64,000 bases of DNA from Streptomyces varsoviensis (GTDB lineage Bacteria > Actinomycetota > Actinomycetes > Streptomycetales > Streptomycetaceae), in contig NZ_JOBF01000002.1 of NCBI RefSeq assembly GCF_000718635.1, positions 372,001 through 436,000 on the forward strand, written 5' to 3'. The notes below the pieces were generated by a model that was given only the letters and a program-made list of their open reading frames with translations, was not told where the DNA came from and did not search any database. This document shows, piece by piece, positions 59,091-64,000 of the stretch. The position numbers were made by a program, and so were the translations under genes. Within the stretch, counting starts at the first letter, position 1; each line of letters opens with the position of its first letter.

Positions 59091-59151
59091 GCGCTCAAAC
59101 TCACCAGTGGTAAGGCAATAGCCGCTCTCGCTCAAAAGTTCAAACAGCGGC

Positions 59152-59242
59152 GTGCTCAGTACTCAGTGTTCCGTGCTCAATCGTCGACGTGCGACGCTCG
59201 GTGCTGAATGCTCAATGCTCAATGTCGAATGCTCAATGAGCG
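59152..59242. repeat. Degenerate 7-bp tandem array (RTGCTCA), 13 units
   Basis: Positions 59152-59242 divide without remainder into 13 heptads. Units 1, 4, 9, 10 and 12 read GTGCTCA or ATGCTCA; the others are one to several changes away (GTACTCA, GTGCTGA, ATGTCGA, ACGCTCG). It lies between the CsbD terminator and the 3' end of the GH114-like lipoprotein gene. Confidence 0.85.
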
Positions 59243-59250
59243 GTGCGCGC

Positions 59251-60141
59251 TCAGCAGCGCTCGGAGACGTAATCCTCCTTGGTGGGCGGGTGGACATCGC
59301 GGTCGCGCAGGTTGATGGACAGCTCCTTGCCCCAGGCCTTGCAGGCCGCCGCGTAATCCTTCTTCTCGTACTCGATGGCGAAGACCTTGTTGTCGTAGGC
59401 CTTCATGAAGGCCGGGCACTCCTTGTAGTGGGCGCATTCCTCGGCGACGGCGAAGTCGAAGCCGATGTCCTTGCGCTGGTCCAGGAGGTCGGTGGTGTTC
59501 TTCTGGGCGACGGCCAGGCCCTTGGCGTGCGCGCGGGTGGCCAGGAGCTTGGCGAAGGCCGCCGTGTCCTCCTTGGTGAGCATGTCCTGGGAGCGCTCGA
59601 AGGAATCGAGGTTGTCGAGTTCCACGGCGTCGTAACCGGAAGTCGCGCAGCCGTCGACCCACGGGCCGATGATGTCGAGGAGATCCTTGCGTTTGTCCTC
59701 GTCGGAAACGTCCAGGAGCGGTTCCTTCCAGGGCCCGTCCACGACGAGTTCCCCGTCGTCGTTGCGCAGAAGGAGATCGTCATGCTTCTCCTTCCACCAT
59801 GCGATGTCCTTGGCGTTGGGCTGCGTCTGGAAGGCGTTCACGTAACAGACGTTGTAGAGACCGGGGGCCGGCTTGGCCGTACGGTCGCGCGACACCGCTC
59901 GTACGCCGTCCGGGGGCGTGTACGGAGCGCCGATCTGGTAATCGAAGGAGGCATTGGCCTCCGGCAGACGGATTCCGTCCTTGCCTGACTTCACAGTCAT
60001 GCTCTGCTCGGCGGCCGTCGAAGGCTTTTCCGGCTCGGACTTGGACGCGCCGGAGGAGCAGCCGGTGATGACCGCCATGGACAGGGCTAGGGTTCCGGTG
60101 TACCGGATGGTCTTGGAAAGCACACGCTCAGCTTTCCACAT
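59251..60141 (-). CDS. GH114-like (endo-alpha-1,4-polygalactosaminidase/TM1410 type) lipoprotein
   Basis: A 296-residue TIM-barrel glycosidase-like protein anchored as a lipoprotein: the signal peptide MWKAERVLSKTIRYTGTLAL ends in the lipobox ITGC. Family segments are YNVCYVNAFQTQP, WWKEKHDDLLLRNDDGELV, GYDAVELDNLDSFERS (the DNxD acidic motif) and HAKGLAVAQKNTTDLL, with FAVAEECAHYKEC late in the barrel. Related enzymes cleave galactosamine-containing polymers; substrate here unknown. ATG 60141 gives the lipoprotein signal, though its ribosome site is weak; the frame is open upstream to 60267. Three to four extra cysteines suggest disulphides. Confidence 0.85.
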   Translation of the reverse strand: MWKAERVLSKTIRYTGTLALSMAVITGCSSGASKSEPEKPSTAAEQSMTVKSGKDGIRLPEANASFDYQIGAPYTPPDGVRAVSRDRTAKPAPGLYNVCYVNAFQTQPNAKDIAWWKEKHDDLLLRNDDGELVVDGPWKEPLLDVSDEDKRKDLLDIIGPWVDGCATSGYDAVELDNLDSFERSQDMLTKEDTAAFAKLLATRAHAKGLAVAQKNTTDLLDQRKDIGFDFAVAEECAHYKECPAFMKAYDNKVFAIEYEKKDYAAACKAWGKELSINLRDRDVHPPTKEDYVSERC

Positions 60142-60342
60142 TGATCGTCCGGATTCGAACATAACCTGTGTGATTCTGACTTCGTGGCGCCGCCCGTACC
60201 GCCCTCGCCGGGTCTCGTCCGCCACGTTCCGCGGTGGTCGCCGGCCGGTGTCGAACTTCCCGGTCATGAGGGGTGGTCGAACGGCGCCGGGGCCGCCCGA
60301 CGGAGCCCGGGGCGCGGCTGAGCGGGTCCGCGACGCGGCTGC

Positions 60343-61680
60343 TCAGCGCGCGGAGGGGGCCGATTCCCGCGCCGGGTCCCGCGGCCCGTTCGATTCTGGC
60401 CGGGTCCCGCGGCGCGACGTCGGCAGGTCCCGGGACCGTCCGACCGGCGAGCAGAGCAGGATCACACCGGCCAGCGGGATGCCCGCCGTAGTGATCCACA
60501 TCGCCGCGCGGAGGCCGAGCGCGGTGCCGAGCGCCCCGCCCAGCAGCGCGCCCAGGGGAATCGTCCCGTAATTGAGGAACGCCGTGGTCGCGGTCAGGCG
60601 GCCCAGCAACTCGGGCGGGCAGTAGCGCTGCTGGAAACTCGCCTTGATGACGTTGCCGGCCACCACGCCCGCCGAGACGCAGAACCCGCCCGCCACGAAG
60701 AACAGGACCCCGGCCCCGTCCGTGGCCAGCGGGATGAGCAGGGCGAAGAGGGCGAGCCCCAGCTCGAACAGGAGCGTCGCACGGGCCGTACCGACACGCT
60801 CGGCGACCCGGCGCGCGGCGAAGGCGCCCACGACGCCGCCCGCACCGGCCGCCGCCACGAGCGCACCGACCGAACCGGCGGGCAACCCGACGGTCCGGAC
60901 CAGAAAGACCACGTTGATCGACTGGTACCCCATGAGCGCCAGATTGGAGGCCGCGCCGAAGAGCGTCAGCGTACGGAGCCAAGGGTCGCCCCCGACCAGC
61001 CGCAGCCCCTCCGCCAGCTCACCGGCCAGGGCGCCGCGCCGCCGCTTCCCGTCGGAGGCCGCATTCGACGGCCGGGCGGCGCGCGGCTCCGCGTGCCGGA
61101 TGCCGGATACACAGACCAGGGACACGAGGAACGTCGCGACATTGGCGAATATCCCGTTGACCGCGCCCGCCCACTGCGCGACGAGACCACCGGAACTGAG
61201 CCCGGCGATCTGCGCGGCGGAAGCGCTGCCGTGCAGCTTGGCGTTGCCCTCGGGCTGGTCGGCCGGGTCCAGCAGGGTGGCGAGATAGGCCGTGTAGGCG
61301 GTCTGGAAGAACACCGCCGCCGTACCCGTCAGCAGCGCGACGGCCAGCAGCAGGCCGACGCTCAGCAGGCCCGTACCGGCCGCGACCGGAACGGCGGCGA
61401 ACAGCGCGAGGGAGACCGCGGCGGCGGCCAGCATGATCGGCCGACGCCGCGTCCGGTCCACCCACACGCCGACCGGCAACCCAATGATCAGCCACGGAGC
61501 CCAGCTCGCGGCGGTCAGCAAACCCACGTCGAACGTACTGGCGTGGAGCACGGACACGGCGATCAGCGGCATCGTCACCTTGGTGACGGACGCCCCGAAC
61601 TGGCCGGCGGTCTCGCCGCACCACAGCAGCCGGAAGTCGCGGTGGCGCCGCAGCAGACCGCCGCGCACGACCGCGCTCAC
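60343..61680 (-). CDS. MFS transporter (MFS_3, multidrug type)
   Basis: A 445-residue membrane transporter with about 12 hydrophobic segments and the start LLRRHRDFRLLWCGETAGQF typical of the MFS_3/EntS-like group. The WVDRTRRRPIML loop between helices 2 and 3 is the MFS signature. The last 30 residues are hydrophilic. GTG 61680 overlaps the stop of the upstream ArsR gene (GTGA), so regulator and pump are made from one coupled transcript. Export of a toxic small molecule under ArsR control is the simplest reading; the substrate is not known. Confidence 0.92.
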   Translation of the reverse strand: MSAVVRGGLLRRHRDFRLLWCGETAGQFGASVTKVTMPLIAVSVLHASTFDVGLLTAASWAPWLIIGLPVGVWVDRTRRRPIMLAAAAVSLALFAAVPVAAGTGLLSVGLLLAVALLTGTAAVFFQTAYTAYLATLLDPADQPEGNAKLHGSASAAQIAGLSSGGLVAQWAGAVNGIFANVATFLVSLVCVSGIRHAEPRAARPSNAASDGKRRRGALAGELAEGLRLVGGDPWLRTLTLFGAASNLALMGYQSINVVFLVRTVGLPAGSVGALVAAAGAGGVVGAFAARRVAERVGTARATLLFELGLALFALLIPLATDGAGVLFFVAGGFCVSAGVVAGNVIKASFQQRYCPPELLGRLTATTAFLNYGTIPLGALLGGALGTALGLRAAMWITTAGIPLAGVILLCSPVGRSRDLPTSRRGTRPESNGPRDPARESAPSAR

Positions 61681-62387
61681 GAGTTGCCGTGTTTGTGGCG
61701 GGGAAAGGACTGGAGCTGTACGACCACGGGCAGCGCGCCTGGTGCGGGCGGTGCGTCCGGGGCGGGGGTGTGGCGGGCGACGACGGCCATCAGCTCCGCG
61801 TTGAGCGCCGCCAGTTGCTCCGGCGTCAGGCGCAGGTCCGGCCAGTCGGCCACGGTGCCGGCGTTCCGCCAGACGTCGTCCCAGTCCTCGCTGATGTAGT
61901 TCGTGACGCGGTCGAAGTACTGCTGTACGAGCTCGTGGAGGTAGACGGACAGCGCGCCTCGGGAATCCGGCTTGTCGCGGAAGTCGGCCATGTTCAGCTC
62001 GTTCGTGGCGTCGGCCCGCCGCCACCAGCGCTCGCGCTTCGTACCGCGCCCAGTCTCCTCCTCGATGAACCCGTGCTCGGCGAGATGGCGCAAGTGCCAG
62101 CTCACGGTCCCGGTGTTCTGCCCGACGCGCTCGGAGAGGCCGGTGGCGGTCGCGGGCCCGTCCAGGCTCAGCAGCTCGAAGATCCGCATCCGTAGCGGGT
62201 GGGCGAGCCCCCGCAGGCTGTGGGCGTCGAGGCGCCGGGTGGGCTGGAGGGGGCGCGGCGGACCGTCGTAGGGGGAGACGACGCTGGTGGGGCCGTTGGG
62301 GCCCTCGGAGCCTTTGGGGTCCTTGGAGCCCTGGGAGTCCATGGGCTCGTTGGGGCCTTGGGAGGCTGCGGAGTCTTCGGAAGGCAT
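61677..62387 (-). CDS. ArsR-type winged-helix regulator of the MFS gene
   Basis: A 236-residue regulator. A Pro/Ser/Gly-rich leader of about 50 residues precedes the DNA-binding core: AHSLRGLAHPLRMRIFELLS, GPATATGLSERVGQNTGTVS (recognition helix), WHLRHLAEHGFIEEETGRGT (wing). The C-terminal helical part (VYLHELVQQYFDRVTNYISE) likely forms the dimer and ligand site. No CxC metal motif is seen. ATG 62387 is used; ATG 62423 would place the operator inside the coding region. It overlaps the MFS gene by 4 bases. The palindrome at 62405-62422 lies right upstream and is the likely autoregulatory site. Confidence 0.9.
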   Translation of the reverse strand: MPSEDSAASQGPNEPMDSQGSKDPKGSEGPNGPTSVVSPYDGPPRPLQPTRRLDAHSLRGLAHPLRMRIFELLSLDGPATATGLSERVGQNTGTVSWHLRHLAEHGFIEEETGRGTKRERWWRRADATNELNMADFRDKPDSRGALSVYLHELVQQYFDRVTNYISEDWDDVWRNAGTVADWPDLRLTPEQLAALNAELMAVVARHTPAPDAPPAPGALPVVVQLQSFPRHKHGNS

Positions 62388-62404
62388 AGCGGGACAGTAC
62401 GCAA

Positions 62405-62453
62405 TGCAGAGAACTCTCTGCAAAGGGTTATCTGCAAAGTTCCGTCTGCAAGG
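62405..62453. promoter_or_regulatory. ArsR operator: palindrome plus three 14-bp-spaced half-sites
   Basis: TGCAGAGAACTCTCTGCA (62405-62422) has perfect 8-base arms. The half-site TCTGCAAAG then recurs at 62417-62425 and 62431-62439, and as TCTGCAAGG at 62445-62453, exactly 14 bases apart. The last sites run into the 3' end of the AraC-type gene. The layout suggests cooperative binding of the ArsR protein. Confidence 0.75.
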
Positions 62454-63447
62454 GGTGATCGGCGGAGGTCTCTGCCGCGCTGCTCTGGAGAGCCCCGCGG
62501 TCGGCAGCCCCCTGGAAGGCCGTGCGATAGGCGTGCGGGCTGGTGCCGACGACGCGTTTGAAGCGTTCCCGGAAGGCGGTGGGGGAGCCGAACCCGACCT
62601 GCCCGGCGATGCGGTCGACCGCGTGGGCGGTGGTCTCCAACAGGTACTGAGCCTGCCGGATGCGAGTCCGGTGCAGCCATTGCAGGGGAGTGGTGCCGGT
62701 CTGTTCCCGGAAGCGGCGGTTGAGGGTGCGGGTGCTCATGCCGGCGTGGGAGGCGATGTCGTCCAAGGTGAGGTCCCGCGCCGTGTTGTCCTCCATCCAC
62801 CGCAGCAGGGGCTCCAGCAGCGAGCCGCGCGGCGCCGGGGGCTGGTCGTGGACGATGAACTGGGCCTGCCCGCCCTCGCGTTCCAGCGGCATGACGGACA
62901 GCCGCGCGGCGTCCGCGGCCACGGTCGAGCCGTGGTCGTTGCGGATGAGGTGCAGGCACAGGTCGAGCCCGGCGGCCGCGCCGGCCGATGTCAGGAACTG
63001 GCCGTTGTCGACGTAGAGAACGTCCGGGTCGACCTCGATGCCGGGGTGCCGCGCGGCCAGGGCCGGGGCGGCGGCCCAGTGCGTGGTCGCCCGGAGGCCG
63101 TCCAGCAGCCCGGTGGCGGCGAGTACGAACGCCCCGACGCAGATGGAGGCGATGCGTGTACCGCGGGCGGCGGCGTCCCGGAGCGCGTCCAGGACGTCGT
63201 CCGGTACCGGATCGGTCGGGTTGGCGCTGCCCGGCAGGATGATCGTGTCGGCGTCGGCCAGCGCGTCGAGCCCCCACGGCGGCCGCAGCGTGAACGCTCC
63301 GGCGTCGACGCTCGCCGCGTTCCCGCAGACCCGGACCCGATAGGCGGACCGGCCGTCGGGCAGCCGCGTGCGGGAGAAGACCTCGATCGGGGTGGAGAGG
63401 TCGAAGGGGATGACCTGGTCCAGGGCGAGTACGGCCACAGTATGCAT
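62428..63447 (-). CDS. GlxA-family transcriptional regulator (DJ-1/PfpI-like plus AraC HTH)
   Basis: A 339-residue regulator. The N-terminal 190 residues form a DJ-1/PfpI-like domain (HTVAVLALDQVIPFDLSTPI, ADTIILPGSAN, ASICVGAFVLAATGLLDG with Cys at the nucleophile elbow, ATTHW). The C-terminal AraC domain has two helix-turn-helix units: DIASHAGMSTRTLNRRFREQ and IAGQVGFGSPTAFRERFKRV. It is of the same type as FtrA/GlxA and AdpA-like regulators, but lacks AdpA's length. ATG 63447 is used; there is no clear ribosome site. Its last codons overlap the operator repeats of the next gene, ArsR. Confidence 0.92.
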   Translation of the reverse strand: MHTVAVLALDQVIPFDLSTPIEVFSRTRLPDGRSAYRVRVCGNAASVDAGAFTLRPPWGLDALADADTIILPGSANPTDPVPDDVLDALRDAAARGTRIASICVGAFVLAATGLLDGLRATTHWAAAPALAARHPGIEVDPDVLYVDNGQFLTSAGAAAGLDLCLHLIRNDHGSTVAADAARLSVMPLEREGGQAQFIVHDQPPAPRGSLLEPLLRWMEDNTARDLTLDDIASHAGMSTRTLNRRFREQTGTTPLQWLHRTRIRQAQYLLETTAHAVDRIAGQVGFGSPTAFRERFKRVVGTSPHAYRTAFQGAADRGALQSSAAETSADHPLQTELCR

Positions 63448-63869
63448 GGCCACACCGTACGTAGGGGTGCCATTCCCGCCAAGGCTATTGAGAAGGAAGA
63501 AATACACATCACGGCAGGTCAACGCGTTGGCGAGAATCTGTTGGGTTCTGGCAATCCAGCCTGTGTCCATCGTGCCGGGCGGTGGCTAGCGTCGGTGCGG
63601 TGCCGTGCCGTCGCGGTGCCGGCGGCGAGGCCGTCGGCGTCGCCTTGGAGCATGAAGCGCGAAGCCTGAGGCACGAAGCATGAAGCATGAAGCTTGAAGG
63701 ATGAAGAGGGACTGATTCGCTTGTTCGCGCAGAACGTGTTGTCCGACGGGCTCGATCCGTTGGATGTCGCCGTGCCGTTCGGGGTGCCGGTTATGGTGCC
63801 GTTCGGGATGGCAGGGGCGGAGCCGGGCGGTGTCCGGGCCGGCTCAGGAGCGCCGGAGGCGGCCGGCTC
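63448..63869. other. Divergent intergenic region upstream of the DUF2269-like gene
   Basis: About 420 bases. The part next to the AraC-type gene contains the palindrome CAACGCGTTG (63520-63529), a candidate operator. A 7-bp tandem array occupies 63648-63703. A short plus-strand frame (63721-63873) precedes the next gene and is listed separately with low confidence. Confidence 0.45.
63648..63703. repeat. 7-bp tandem array (AAGCATG), 8 units
   Basis: Eight consecutive heptads: GAGCATG, AAGCGCG, AAGCCTG, AGGCACG, AAGCATG, AAGCATG, AAGCTTG, AAGGATG. On the opposite strand, in another phase, the unit is ATGCTTC, sharing the RTGCT core with the arrays at 48990 and 59152. Confidence 0.88.
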
Positions 63870-63873
63870 GTGA
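63721..63873 (+). CDS. Possible leader ORF, 50 residues (weak)
   Basis: A TTG-started frame with AGAGGGA upstream ends with TGA overlapping the GTG of the next gene (GTGA at 63870-63873). The product (FAQNVLSDGLDPLDVAVPFG, then Val/Pro- and Gly/Ala-rich) matches nothing known to me. The coupling geometry is the only support; it could be non-coding. Confidence 0.25.
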   Translation: MFAQNVLSDGLDPLDVAVPFGVPVMVPFGMAGAEPGGVRAGSGAPEAAGS

Positions 63874-64000
63874 CGAAGCTGCTGCTCTCCATTCACGTAC
63901 TCGCCGCGATCGTGGCGATCGGGCCGGTGACCGTCGCGGCCAGCATGTTCCCCGCCGTCCTCCGCCGGGCGCAGGCCGAGCCGGGGGCCGCGCAGCATGT
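63870..64000 (+). CDS. DUF2269-like membrane protein (partial, C-terminus outside window)
   Basis: Only the first 43 codons are visible. The product starts MTKLLLSIHVLAAIVAIGPV and continues TVAASMFPAVLRRAQAE, a hydrophobic first helix with the early His and G-P pattern characteristic of DUF2269/DUF2269-like integral membrane proteins. GTG 63870 has GGAGG about 10 bases upstream. It may be co-transcribed with a small upstream frame. Function of the family is unknown. Confidence 0.65.
   Translation, partial: MTKLLLSIHVLAAIVAIGPVTVAASMFPAVLRRAQAEPGAAQH

Noticed and set aside
63721..63873. Leader ORF before the DUF2269-like gene as a firm gene
   Set aside because: Kept only as a low-confidence feature because it has a TTG start, low-complexity product and no family; the GTGA overlap could be chance.

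Overview
The window is very GC-rich double-stranded DNA with dense, short-spaced genes, frequent GTG starts and strong third-position G/C. The gene content (ureABC-ureFGD without ureE, MurT/GatD, DUF1707, CsbD, a bL37-like mini ribosomal protein, many TetR/MarR/IclR/ArsR regulators, secreted enzymes, a rifampicin phosphotransferase) points to a Streptomyces or close Streptomycetaceae chromosome. I see no transposase, integrase, CRISPR array, rRNA or tRNA. The genus is inferred from gene families; nothing was searched.

Layout. 1-2.6 kb: a truncated secreted M28 aminopeptidase, then a three-gene set of peptidoglycan amidase, unknown protein and holin-like protein that resembles a phage lysis module. 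3.0-7.75 kb: a coupled urease operon, ureA-B-C-F-G-D. 7.9-9.5 kb: secreted tripeptidyl aminopeptidase. 9.5-12.6 kb: two decayed genes (SDR, MarR), an XRE-cupin regulator, an intact SDR, a small unknown protein and a divergent ArsR-type regulator. 12.7-20.6 kb: mostly core genes (DUF1707, epimerase, PlsC-type acyltransferase, a 52-residue membrane protein, CtaG-like protein, phosphofructokinase, GatD/MurT for lipid II amidation, peptide deformylase). 20.6-24.9 kb: TetR with divergent acyl-CoA dehydrogenase, and a large exported GH63-like glycosidase. 25.5-36.6 kb: isocitrate lyase-superfamily enzyme plus BASS transporter, P450 with ferredoxin and divergent TetR, VOC protein, a three-subunit PaoABC-like molybdenum aldehyde oxidoreductase with divergent MarR, and a lone PTS EIIC.

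37-41 kb holds three secreted or lipid-anchored proteins and an O-methyltransferase. 41-45.7 kb holds rifampicin phosphotransferase with a near-match to the rifamycin-associated element upstream, followed on the same strand by a 2OG-Fe(II) oxygenase and a RidA-like protein. 45.8-52.6 kb looks like an acid/acyl-CoA catabolic island: esterase, FAD-linked hydroxyacid oxidase and IclR on the minus strand, acyl-CoA dehydrogenase and CaiB-type CoA-transferase divergent, with two phased IclR-type operators between. 52.7-60.1 kb holds small and secreted proteins (HTH, DUF6059-like, I36 inhibitor, bL37-like, HAF-repeat, tendamistat-like), a coupled cyclase/methyltransferase pair, CsbD and a GH114-like lipoprotein. 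60.3-64 kb holds ArsR-MFS, a GlxA-type AraC regulator and the start of a DUF2269-like membrane protein.

Regulation visible in the sequence: palindromic operators between divergent regulator/target pairs (TetR at 21.36 and 29.18 kb, IclR at 50.1 kb, ArsR at 62.4 kb), ATGA/GTGA translational coupling in the urease, aldehyde oxidoreductase, cyclase-methyltransferase and ArsR-MFS operons, and strong hairpin terminators between convergent genes. The most unusual non-coding signals are three degenerate 7-bp tandem arrays sharing an RTGCTNN heptad (49.0, 59.2 and 63.7 kb), a 9-bp tandem array just upstream of a secreted protein gene, and an orphan 3' gene remnant still attached to its terminator.
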